Shown: positions 23,076 to 35,315 of the stretch, one piece after another
Layout: every line of letters begins with the position of its first letter
Position numbering within the stretch: position 1 is the first letter of the stretch
Assembly (NCBI GenBank): GCA_026413225.1
Contig: CM048557.1
Span: 2,232,001-2,296,000, forward strand
Direction: 5' to 3'
Origin: Otis tarda
Lineage: Eukaryota > Chordata > Aves > Otidiformes > Otididae
Length of the DNA: 64,000 nucleotides
Position numbers and translations under genes: made by a program
Notes under the pieces: generated by a model
The model's input: only the letters and a program-made list of their open reading frames with translations
The model's database searches: none
Told to the model about the DNA's origin: nothing

Positions 23076-26000
23076 TCATCTTTTCCTTTTAAAAACATTT
23101 CCTGGGACATAATAGTGACTTCACACTCATTTTGCAAATTCCTCTTCTGGTGGATGCTGTTGTGTTACCTGTGGTGTGGCCTCACTCAAAGGCCAGATTG
23201 TTTCCCTGTGGTGGCACAATCACATGTGTGTCCCTTTTGAAAGGGATTTACATTGGGGTCCTTGACAAGTTATCCCGTCTGCTTCAGATCAGGAAGTGCC
23301 TGGTGTTGGGATTTATTCTTCCTGGGAATCGTAAATTGGAGTTGGTGAGCATGGGGGTTGCTTGTATTGCATACACAAACAGCTCTTCTCCTCTTCTCTT
23401 AGACTTCTGTTGCTTTTCCTTATGTTTTTATTTTACATATTAACAAATGTCCTAAAGGTCATGCTAAGTTAATGTGTTTGGGATCTTATATTGTGTACAG
23501 GAAAATAAGGTAATAACTGTGGGTAAAGCTTTGCCTTTGCTACAGGCTCCGCAGTGCTATTTGCAAGCTCCCTGTATCTTCTGTGGACCCCTGGAAATTG
23601 CAGCTAATGGTGACCTATTATCTGTTAACCATGGCCTTGGTTTGTTTATTTATCTATTTATTTTGCTTTCCTTTGCTCTGTCACTGCATTTTTTTTTTTC
23701 ATTTTTGTTTTTAAAGCTGGTGTTGTGGTTCTTTTTAAACAGCAAGTTCTACAAAAGAGCCTTCCTAAGTCTTTGCCACTTCATTTTCTTTCATTTGCTT
23801 GCTCTGCAGTTCTTAAGCTATAATCTCTTCCTTTGTATTTCAAGAAAAAAAAAATCCCAGAAAGAATAGTCCCAATTATTTAATGGAAAGATTGTGTGAT
23901 ATATGTTTTTTTTTAAATTAATTCAAACTGAGCCACACTAGAGTTGTTTGAATGACAGAAATTTATTTTTTGAAAGTGTTGCTGAAGACAACGTTGCTAA
24001 ATACCAACAAACGTTATTCCCAGTGAACTGTTCCATCTTCCCTGCCAATGAAAAGCTACCATGCACAGTAGAAAGTTTGCTGTCTGACGGGGAGATGATT
24101 TGCATAATGAAAACACAGGGCAACAAATACCATTTAAGACAATACTTGGCACTTCCTGAATGGCAATGGGCAAAGCAATTCAAGTAAAACTGAATTTACT
24201 CTGTGCACAATTTACAATTTCAGAGCAGACTCATTTCTGCTGTCTTTACTTGATCATTTTAGGCAGTGACATGGAAACATCAGAAGAGGTTTTTGTGTCT
24301 GCAAAAGGTGATGATTTGTTTGGCACTGGGAAGCTTTGAGAGGCATCAGATGTTCATGCTGGTCTCATAAATTTTCACTTATTCCTGCTAAAATACCAGT
24401 ACAATAGCTTGGAATTGGCGTAATGTTAGAGTCTGGGTTTGTTGTAATTGTGTTTCTTGTGGTGGTGCAGAAGGCCCAAAAAAGTCAAATCACAAGCAAA
24501 TCCCATGACTGGAGGGATATACCTAGCAGTAAACAGTCCAGGAACGCTAGCAGGCAAGGCAGGATGCAGTGTATGGAAAATAAATAAAACAGACAAAATG
24601 AGCAACGTGAGAGGAGCAAGTTTGTTAGTTTTCTCGCTTAGTCAAAATCATTACACAATAAAACTAAATATTCCTTGTTTTGCTACCAGTAATGCTGCTG
24701 GAGAAAGAGTCTAGTGGGTTAAGTTCTGTGCAAATTTAACAAGCCTAGTTTGGGACTTCTGTCTACTCTGGCCACGTGAGCAGACCTCCCTGTGAGTAGG
24801 AGGCCTGAATCCTCCTGCCACTCTTGGCGTTGAGCTCTCTCCAAAAGCTGCGGTGCTCCCAGGCTCCAGCAAGCACACGCTGCTGTAAATGCACCCCAAA
24901 GCAGTAATGCTTTGTCCCTTTGCGTAGCTGGAACTGGCAGCGGTGCCCGTTTGAAAGGCAAACGGGCTGCTACTCTGGTCTCAGGCTGCCGCCGAACAGG
25001 GTGCCTTCCAAAAATCGGAGCAGATGGCCCTAATGCCTCTTTACATAGTTAATGCTTTCTAAGATTTGAAAGCTACGTGATGTTATAGATGCCACTTTAG
25101 CACTGGAGGTGCAGAGGTGATGTTTGCTGTATCTGGCAGGCTCAGGAGTCACTGTATCTTTCCTCCTCTTTATACTGGGTCAAATGGGTTCTGAACTTGT
25201 GCGTTGCCACGAGGGCCATTGGGATTGGAAACAGGTACACCGATGTGCTTGTTTGAAAAGCTAGGGTAATCTGTCATTCGCAAAGCAAGGCAGCATTACC
25301 TGCCTAGATGTCTGTTAATGAAAAGCAAACGTGCTGGGATTCTGTAAAGGTAACTTTCTTTTATTATAATTATGTTAATGCTTTATAATGAAAAAGATCT
25401 TGCTGTTTTTAAGCATACCTGATTTGACAAAATAGAGTACAGACAAAACTTCTTAGAATTGCTCAAATTTAAACCTCAGCCTTTCAGTAACTATGCCAAG
25501 AAAAGTAATTTCTATTCCTCTTGGTTTCTTCTAGACTACTACAGCTATAAAATGCCAGTGAAAGTTGCTTCTCTATGTATTCCAAACTCAAGCAAGAGCT
25601 ACAGTCTGCATATTCCCACAACATTATGGCAATTAGTTACTATAATTGGCTTTAATTCATTTCTGGCTCACTCATTCCTCACATTCCAATCAAAACAATG
25701 AGTTCGGAAATGCACTGAGTTCTGCATTAACATTTATGTTTTCTAAGGTATGACATGTTTGCAGATGACTTGATTTTTTTTTTTTTGCGTGAAAGATCAT
25801 GTTGCTGAAGATCAGAAGACAGTATGTATTAATCCGAGTATACATATCAGTCATGTAAATATTTCCCCAAATCTCTTTCCTTTTCTTCATGAGCTGCGTT
25901 AACATAAAAAGAAGGGAGGCTTTGATCTCATCTCATCAGGTGGTAGGCTCCAAACTTGTTTGAAATGGAAGGCATTTTTAATATTTTTTAATGTGAAATT

Positions 26001-26400
26001 ACAAAGAAATTTGCATGTTGCTATAATCTTGAATTTGCTCTTTCAGCATTTATTCTGCAGGTATTCATTCATATCTTTGTTTTAAGGTTTTTGGACTGTG
26101 TACAAAAAATATTATTTTGACAGATACTGATCACTCTAGAGACTGAAGCTGCTGTTCTTGCACTCTGAATTCGCAATTACTACATGCATTAATATACCAG
26201 ACTAACACAGATTGCTCTGATAGAATATATATTTACTCTAAAATTATAGTGTGTTGTTATAGCAGTTGTTTGAGAAGTAGTTTTCCATAAAGATATACAT
26301 TCAGTATATCTAGTAGGTTCTCAGGGAGTTGCTTTTTCCTTTATCTCTATTAATTTTTGCTTAGTTTGTATTAAACTGTTAATGTGCACTGTCCTGGATG
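23076..26400. other. MICAL2: Intronic/intergenic-like AT-rich stretch
   Basis: Part of the 19.8-kb intron of the long isoform (18545-38373). Open frames in it are short and without recognisable domains. T and A runs are frequent. Nothing else is supported. Confidence 0.5.
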
Positions 26401-29400
26401 CATTCAAAAGTTACGTGCTTTGGGCTCTGTCTTGCTCTGCCAACTTGAAATTCCTTGGTTGTATTTTGTGCCTGAATTCAGAAGTGTCTGTTTATCAAGT
26501 AAGTAATGGATACTTTGAAAAAGTGTTTTGCTGCTGAAGAACTTGTGTAGGTGCTGGTGTGGGCCCACGAGGGAGTGGGAGAAGGCAGGTTGCTGGTGTG
26601 GGGGCAGCAGGAGGGGGCCGTGGAGGAGCCCATCACCTGGCCATAGGTGGAGAAGAGGCAGCAGTGAAGCATTTGTAGGTGCCAGTGGCAGGCGATCTGG
26701 CCCCACTGCTGCAGGGAGTGATGTGCCAACCCATGGAGATCGGACGGCTGGTTGCCTCTATTCTTTGCTGTTTGTTAGCCACCGTAACATGGAAATGACT
26801 TCTGTAGGCATATGAAGCAAGCATGAGGAGAAATGTGGCAAGAACTGAACTCCATGAAATGTCAGACATCATATCTTTTACAAGAGTACTTTTTCAGGAA
26901 CAGAGATCTGCTTGGCAGTTTCTCAGGTGTGATGAAAACTCGAAGTCTGGGGAACACATCAGTTTGGGAAAGCTGCTAGAAGCCCTATAGCTTCCAAAGG
27001 CAGCTCTCTGAAATATCTTAACGGGGGATGTCTTCTGTTTCAAACTCAAACACAGGCAATCCTCCCATGCAGCATTGCATGTTTTGAAGCTCAGGCCACA
27101 GAGCACAGCTGAAGCTATAACAGGCTTGAGCTCGGGTTTCGCTCCAGTGTGGGCTGGTAACCCCTGTATTGCAGGAAGACCAAGGTCTAACCAAGCTGCA
27201 GATGTGTCGTTCTCCCATCCCCTCTCATCCACTGTCCCATGTGGGCTGTGCTTCCCTGGCGAGCGCTTTCTGCTATGTATCTTGTCCCCGTGCTGGCTTT
27301 GTTTCAGCTGTGCTTCCACAGCACTGGTATAAAGACACCTTCCTTCTGCCACAGCTTTCTTAAAGCACTGCTGTAAGCAGGACTCATTAACTTTTATTTT
27401 GATTCATTATACAGGAAGAAGTCAGAGAGGCAGTAAAGTGTGCTGGGTGTGCTACCAATCAATAAGTGGTCTGCTGAGTTTCGTAACATCAGGTTTTAAT
27501 GTCAACTGGTGTTTGCTTTCACTGTCAGAGCTGCCTACGTCTATGAGTAACTACACTTTAAAATTGTTCGCTCCTGTCATTGCTGTAGTCAGCAGCTCTG
27601 TACAAGGCCAGGCAGAGTCCGCTCATCCTGTGAATGAGTTACGGGGTGACACAGTTTAATGGCAGGCTAAGAGCCTGAGGATTGCCAGCCAGAAAGGCAG
27701 GATGCAAGTTAGGCTGGGGTCTATATGGAAGAGTGCTGGGTTGCGTTGGGCCAGTTGCACAGTGGGGCAGGTGAACTGGATGCCCCGGCACTAGCACCAC
27801 TCTGGTAAGAGCAGCACCTGGGAATTCAGTGGTGCTTTTCACCTGAGGACCTGGAAGCCCTTTGCCAGCCCTGAATGGCTGGGGCAGCTGTGGGTAAGTA
27901 CTGCTCCTGCTTCTCAACTGTCAGGGAGTCACAAAAACATGATGTGTCAGAGGTGCCAGAATATCGCATCCCAAATGCAGGTTGCGACACCTGATTCCAG
28001 TATGTCTCCTTCTTCCTCCCGCTCCCTGATCAAGGCCCGCAGACAGATATGCAACATGGGCAGAGCTGTAAGAAATTGGTCATTTCTTGCCTGCTTTTCT
28101 TGAGCTGCCTGCCCTTGGGGCAGGGCAGTTGTGGCAGGGTCTCCTTTCACTGCCAGCAGCAGGTGTGAACAATTTCTTACCCCCTCTGATGGCCCAGCCC
28201 GGGGGTCTCCTCCCAGTCAGCCACCAGACCTTGTGTTTGGTGGGGGGAACCCCCAAGCCGGACAGATCAGGGTGCTCCAGGGCCATTTTCTGGACCAGCA
28301 TCCCTGCAGAAACTTTCTTCCTGACCATCAGTGCGCTGGCTCTGTTGTGGCTCGAAGCAGAAAGGTTGATTATAGTTCTAAAATGTGTTGTTTCCTGGCT
28401 CTGTTTTTCATCTGTCTTCAGGGATGTTCTCTGTGTTTGTATTAGTTTAAGTTTTCATACGTTGGCTAGCTCGGCAAGGCTGACTCCTTTCTGCCTGTGT
28501 GGGGCTCCTGTTTGGTCTGCCTTGCCTTCACCAAGAAATACTGTGTGAGCTCTCACTGTACCTTGCTTAAAAATTAATTCCCCTCTCATGACTTGAAACC
28601 AACTAAAGAGGAGGAGGGAGGATAAGCATAAACATTTCTGGCTGCTTCTGGCACAGCAGTGTTAACTGGATGGGGAGGCTGCTGCAGCTGGCTTGGTTGG
28701 GGATTTTTCAGTGGAGCATCTTTGACCATTTTTGTCCAGGACAGACAGAGGCATGCACAGAGCAGCCGCTCCCGAGCAAAGCTGATAAAACGCAGCTGCC
28801 CTGAGCCAGTTGGTGTCCGAGGCGGTTGGCCCAGCACTCCCAATGGGGAGGAAGATGCCGTTTGGCAGGGTGCAGGCTTTGTGCTGTTGTGGGCAGCGCA
28901 TGCTCCGCGGTGGGGGGGAAACGGCTGACCTGGCCCAGCTGCCCTCAGCGGGAACTTGGCTCTGCCCAAATTTGGCTGGTTCCTGAGCCCCTGTCATCTC
29001 CTTGTCAGGTCACAGTAGTGTGATTTGCCTGACGCTGGCTTGGCAGGCGACTCAGGAGCAGCAGCCCGAACAGAAAGTCAGGCTGCCTTGTCAAATGAGA
29101 CTCACCAGTATGAATAGCATCTCCTGCTTATGTCGGTTCGTTGGCCCTGGCTTGATCGGTGGGGGCACTCAGATACTGGAGCGATCAGCGCCTTAAAAAT
29201 GGTAATCACAGAAGGTGCCAAGAGCTGTCTGCAAAGCCCCGGGTGGGTAGACACTAAGCCCCTTTGGAAAGGGCCTCTCCTTTGTCACATATGTGGCAGC
29301 ACGCTGCTTCTGGAGGGGATCCACGCCAGGGACCGTCACGGGACCGTGGTGTTTCATCACCTAAGCAAAATCCATTGCAATCGCACCACTAGCACGGCCT

Positions 29401-32400
29401 GACATGGAAATAGGTTTCAGTGCTCCTTTGTGTAGCCCTGAATTGGCACGGTGTGCATGAGACACCAGCGTGTAACTCAGCACCCTTCCCTCGTTAAATC
29501 GGGCTGATGTGTTGACAAAGCCTCTGGGACCAGGAGGAGGGATGTGATGATGCATTTATCTCTTTTGTGGTAGCAGAGGGAGCTTGCCTGCTAGCAGGCT
29601 GCATTTAGCAGTTTGTTAGTCATGGAGGGGCAGTGAGCAGCTCTGAGATTTGAGCTTTTTGGCAGAGTGGTCTAGTAGAGCTGGCATGGCCTGGCCATGC
29701 CAGGCAGTGCGCAGTGGTGCTGAGACAGTGAGACAGTGTCAGTCCTGGATTTGGGTCTGCGCAGCTCTGTGCCCCGTGCAAACCCTCCCTGGGTCCCCGC
29801 AGGGCCTGGCAGTGACACCCTGCGATGCCAGGAGAGATTTGCTCTCTTCCAGCACGAGGCCGATGGGCGCATGCAGCTGTGCTGCTCCTGTTTGGTTGAG
29901 CAAAACCGGCACAGGTGCCTGGAGGCTGTCGGGGAGACCTGCCCTATATTTCCATGGGTACAAACTGCCTTAAAATCACTCCAGGAGAAAATTACTAACA
30001 AACCTAATTGCAAGCTTTGAGGATATTCGCATAGATCATGTCTGTAATATGCAGCATATTACAGACAAGAAAGACCTCTCCACTGCTGTGCCTGGCTGTC
30101 AGCTTTGCCCTCATTCCTGAGGGCAGAAGGCAAACCAAGGTTTTCACAAAAACACTTGAAATCCCCGAGTCCCTGATCTTGCATGCTGAGAGATTTCTTC
30201 ATCCTTGGTTCTGGGCTCTGGGATGACTTGTGGGGCTGTCCCCGCTGCGGAGCTAGGTCTCAGCACTGCACACGTGGTCTCACCACCACGCTCTCTCCTT
30301 GGCCATTCCCTCTGGGCATGGAGCGTTTGCAGGACAGCGGTGCTGCTTGAAAGCATTGTTAGAGGCTGAAATGCATCCAGACCACTGAGGATGCTGTCGC
30401 AAAAAGTAATTTTAAAAAAAAAAAAAAAGGTAAAAATGCTTCTTAAGTTATGGTGGATTGGATCATCACGGGGTGTTTTTGTGTAAGAATGTGAATTTTA
30501 CAAGACTGTCATTGAGGAGATCACACTGAGAAAATCTTTCAGTGAGCAGAACCCTCACACTGAATTTGTATGCTTTTTTGCTAGTATGAAGCTGCCTTGA
30601 GCTTGTGTGCTTTCTTCAGGGCTCAGCCAAGGAGAGTGTCTCCAGAGAGAGGAAGGGAAAGGTCTCTTCAGAATTCCTGCAGGAGGGCTGCTGTTGGATT
30701 TGTATGTACAGGAACCTCCAAAACCCATCATTATATTCCTAGTTAGAGGCTGCTGCTTTACTGAGCCACAAGCAAACTACAGTTTGTTTCTCCGATTTGA
30801 TAATCAGCTTGAAACAGGCCCCTGCCGAGGTACCACCCCTGCTCGGCAGTAGAACTGAGATGGGAGCATCTTTGCGCAAGCTGTCTTCCCCTGATTTTGA
30901 AGGGCTTTTGAAGGGTGAGGATGAAGGATTTTGAAGGGCTGAGGCTCTTGGTGCAGACTGGCAGTCTGGCGCAGGACCTTGCCATGTCATCCCAAAGGCT
31001 TGGGTCGCTTTGTTGCTTTCTCTGCTCCTTGATTCAAACTTCTATGAGTGGTTCAATCTGCTCAGCCATGGTCTCTGCTGGGTCTGCTGGTCCTGCAAGT
31101 CCACCTAGAAATCACTAACTGGCCGAAGATGGTCTTGCTCTCCAAATGTTCTTGCTAATTTACCTTTAGAGAGGAAATGATCATGATGTTTGGATTATTG
31201 GTCCTATGGGGAAAACCTGATTATTTATACTCCTTAACCATACACCTCCAAGTTTCTAAACCCTTTCAGCATTGCAGAGACCTTGTAATGTCTTTGTCCC
31301 TCACTGGCTGCATCTCTGACTCATTTGAGACACTGATTGCACAAAATTGGTTGTCTCTCAAATGCAAGGGCAAGCTGGCGCTCTTGGTGAGTGGGAGAAT
31401 ATTGAATTTAGAAAACTTGGCATGGCACTTAACGGAGAACAAAAGTGTGTTTTACTGGAGAGAGATTTGCATCTGTCTGTGGGGTCTGCAGGGGCTGTTT
31501 GGCCAAGCCCATCTGTTGGAGTCAGTTCTGAGCAGCCCTGACCTTGGGGTGAGCACCAACCCAAATGCGAGCCCTGCAGTTGAAGCTTTAGGGATACTTC
31601 TCAGTTAACATGCGGTTTAGCTAAATCCTCTCCCTCTAAGGAAAACAGTTGTTTCTCTCCCTGTGTGAGGAGGATGAGGTGGGTTTTGAAATACAAAGGA
31701 GAAATTGTTTATCCACATTTTTCATCCTGTTTGAGTGGGAGGGCCACATGAATACAGGATTGTTCAGTTGAAATCACTGACTGTATTGCTGTTGTTTAAA
31801 TAACTGAAGGCAGCTAAGCTCCACTGCTTGCATAAAAAACCCCAACTCCCCAAAAACCTAAAGCCATGTTATTTGTTCTCAATGCAAGTCAATCAAGAGC
31901 TCTGATCAGGAGAGCTCAGGCTGAGGAGGGATGATTGCACTGAAGAGATGGATGGTGGAGCTTGTATGTGGAAATGCTGCTGCCCCAGGACACCCAGATC
32001 AGCCGTCTCTGCCCTGGGGCTGTTCTCTGAACAGAGCTGACTGCTGACATGAATGCACCAGTGTTTTGAGCATTGCTCTGCATTGTAAGATGCACTGCAA
32101 AATTTTTTTTCTATATTAAAAGGCCTTAGATCTATGCATTGTTTTTTCTAGCTGTAACTGCATAAGGGACAACTTCCTAAAGCCTCGAGTTGCCCTTTGT
32201 GCTGCCACCGTGGCAAAGCAGGGAAAAGAGGGAGCATTAGTATTGCTGTTGTGAATAAGGACAGCAGAGGATAGAGAGGTTAAGATAGAGGGTTTCCCTA
32301 ATTCAGTAGAATTTACCTTTCTAGATCCTTTGGAAAATTTCTCTAACTTGTTTCTTTTGTTCAGGAAAGTATGCTGCCAAGGAACTGAACTCAAAACACC

Positions 32401-35215
32401 TGAGCAGAAACTCAGATTTTTCTTAAAAAAATCCAGCCCTTTTGTCCTGCTAGGCTGCAGTCTGGTGCTAAAGCAAATAAACTCACTTTGCCTGGGCAGG
32501 CAGTGCATTGCCCAAAGGCCAGTTGCCCACCCCACGCCGTGGTGCAGCGTGCCCTTCGTCCTTTGTTCAGTGCCCTTGGGTTGGGAAGAGGGAGAACAGC
32601 CTCACCCCTCCTGCTCGGCTGCGAAGTGCAGCCGCCGGCTGGCTTGCTTCAACCGAGCCACGCTCTGCTCTCGATCTGGGACTGACGGTTTTGTCGCGTG
32701 GTTTAGGAAGAGGAAACGTGAGGCTGGTTCTCATTGCTTTGACAAGCTGTGTGATGGATGAGGAGGAAACATCACCAGAAACCTCCTCCAACATAAGGAG
32801 AAGGTTAGCAACAACATAAGGAATAGAAAACAACTTCTCTTGATCTCACCAGACCTTCAGACAGCAAGTTACAGTTGTGTGAGTGTAGTCTATAAAACAG
32901 ACAGAGTAAACACTGGGTTGCGCAGTCTGCAAAGACCTGCTGCTCCTTTCTGAGCAGAGCCGGGAGGGCTGCCCTGCCTGCTTGCTCCCCTTCAGACATG
33001 CACAGGAAAGCGCCAAAGGACACGGAGGATTTGGAAATTAGCATGTTAGCTCCCTGGCTACTCATACCAATTAGCCTAGGAAACTTTAGCATCTAGAAAA
33101 TGCAAGTCAGTTGTTGCTAGGACTTTTCCACTTTAACAAGCCAGCAGCGTGCTGCGAGATATTTGTGGTTCGTGCTGCTGTCACGCTTGCATGACAGGTC
33201 ACAGTCACGTGACCAGATCTAAGATTAACGCCTTCCTGCTGCGTGGCTTGTCCATGCCCTCCCTGGGTAAATTATTTGAACGTTTTGGCAAAGGATTAGT
33301 AGGGACTCCAGTCCAAACTGTGACTGCAGAGTAGGTGTATTCACTGCTGGAGGTCTTTAGCATGACAGTAGGAAACCTGAAATGAGCATGACGGAAATGA
33401 AGTAAGATCTTACGTGAATGCTATTTCAAGTGACTGTTTCCTGACGCCTGGGTTCTCCTCTGATAACAGAGGTCAGTGGCACGGCACCAGTTTGCATCAG
33501 CAGGAAACGAGGCTGTGCCCTTTTCTGTCCCACAGACCGGATGCCTCTCTAGATTGTATGTGTTTATCTTACAAAGTTCAGTTCCTCTGACTCAATCTTT
33601 TAGCTTCTATTAGAAAATCTGTCCTGGAGAGGAAACCTGATGCAGAGTGAGAGGGCCAGCTGGCCACGAAGGAGCCTGCAGCATCCTGGCTGCCTGGGTA
33701 ATCCCAGACAAGTGGCTTGGTCCACCTGTGTGCCCCTTCCACTTTGGGAATGACAACAAGCCCATTTTTGTGTCTTCTAGTGCAGAAGTAGGATAATGTG
33801 CACAGCCAGGCACAGGCTTATCAAAGGACTTAAGCACTAGCAAAATTGGGTATCTCGGGGCTTATGTGGGAATTGCCGCCTTGGATTTAGGAGCTCAATG
33901 TCAGCCTCAATCCTTCCACAAAAGCTTGAGTTTCCCCAGAGAGCAAGCAGGGCTGCTGCATGTGCCCAGAGGTGCCAAACAACTCGGACTCATCCCCTCC
34001 CTGAGCATAGCTCGGCCTCCAGCAGGGCTCTGTCTGCCTCTTCCAAAAGGGCCAGTTTATCAGCCAGCTCAGTGTGTGACCAGAGTTAATTGCAATGGTG
34101 ACCAGAGGTGCCAGCTCGATGCACTTAGCTCTCGACGTACAGTGTGACAGGAATCAGAGCACTGAGGTTTAGAGCCTGGTTTCCACCTTGGAGTCAGATT
34201 TCCAAAAAATCAGTGTCCTTCCACTCAGCATTGCTGTGCTGATGTCTCACTGAGGACCTGACTGCTAGTGCTGCAGGGATGGGTGGCCCTCCAGGATGCA
34301 CAGGGAGCTGTGAGACTCCCAGCTGGAGCAGAGAGGTAGGAAAGCTGCTTGTTATTTAGCCTTGGGTCTGTTCAGGAGCATAAATGCATGCCTCACCTTT
34401 GTGTGAGTACTCAACCTTTGAGCTGCTTCAGGAGAAATTGGTTCACGCAGCCCTTCTTATCTTTTTGTGCAAAATAGGAGCTTTAAAGAAGTGCCAGCTT
34501 TCTTTTTAATTTTTTTTTGTTCAGATCAGATCATTTTCATATTTCTCCTTTTTGATACTCCTTTAAAATTAACAGCAGTGCCGACCAGTGGTGGAATCTT
34601 GCAGCCGATAGCCGATTGGATTTGTTTGCATCGCTGTGGAAGGGCAGGTAATAATTGCCAGGTGGACTCCAGGCCTGCGGAGCCTCCAGGCTTCTGTTTG
34701 ACTTGGCCATGCTCTTCCTCCACGGTGTTTATACGAATCCAGCAGCAGCTTGTCTTTACTCTCTGTTCGCATCCCTCTTGTTCTCTGGGATCGAAATCAC
34801 TCTCTTGTGGGAGCCCAAAGTGCTCTGCTGGGCTGCGTTTCACCATGCCATGGTCCAACACTGTGGCAAGGGCTGGGTCCCAGTCAAATTCTGTAACATT
34901 ATCAGAGCCTACAAAAAACCCTGACACTTGGGCATCTGCGACATCTTTGCCTTTTGTTCCAGCTTGTCACCCAAGGTGCAGCCCTGCAATGAGAAACAGT
35001 GGTACTAACTTGAAACTTTCCGAATGTCCTGCAGAACTTATAACCCGGTGTTTGAGTTAAAGTGCACACGTGGGTGTCCCATGCACTGAAACTCCAATGC
35101 GGTCCAGTTTATTTCTGCTTTCCTGGAGTTGAGTGCAACGTAGTTTATTTAACTTTATATTCCACAATATAAATATTGCTTAAATACATTAGTAGGCAGT
35201 GGTTTTGCTTGCTAA
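26401..35215. other. MICAL2: G+C-richer intron segment
   Basis: Continuation of the long-isoform intron with a visible rise in G+C and CpG (for example 26540-26720, 28080-29400 and 32515-32705). Many overlapping open frames appear on both strands, but this follows from lower A+T. None shows a domain, a conserved motif or matching splice sites. It includes the 29-bp palindrome at 30039-30067 and direct TTTTGAAGGG repeats near 30895-30945. Confidence 0.5.
30039..30067. repeat. Perfect inverted repeat, 13-bp arms, 3-nt loop
   Basis: TGTCTGTAATATG (30039-30051), loop CAG, then CATATTACAGACA (30055-30067). The arms are exact reverse complements. It is intronic and could fold into a stable hairpin in RNA or a cruciform in DNA. 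Confidence 0.93.
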
Positions 35216-35315
35216 TCGTAGAGTGGTTTGAGTTGGAAGGGACCTTAAAGGGATCCTTCACGATCATCTAGGCCAACTTCCCTGCCATGGGCAGGAACAT
35301 CTTTCACTAAATCAG
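35216..35315 (-). mobile_element. CR1 LINE 3'-end fragment, reverse orientation
   Basis: The phrases GGTTTGAGTTGGAAGGGACC, then GATCATCTAGGCCAACTTCC and CCATGGGCAGGAACATC match the reverse complement of the conserved avian CR1 3' end (from memory). The copy is truncated and somewhat diverged, as expected of 5'-truncated CR1 insertions. The limits are approximate. Confidence 0.8.

Noticed and set aside
28087-28548. 153-codon open frame in the long intron
   Set aside because: Opposite-strand frames are also open there. Composition explains it. No homology recognised.
34467-35060. 197-codon plus-strand and 133-codon minus-strand open frames over the same DNA
   Set aside because: Mutual shadows in a stop-poor G+C-richer area. 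Neither shows a known motif or a phase-compatible splice pair.
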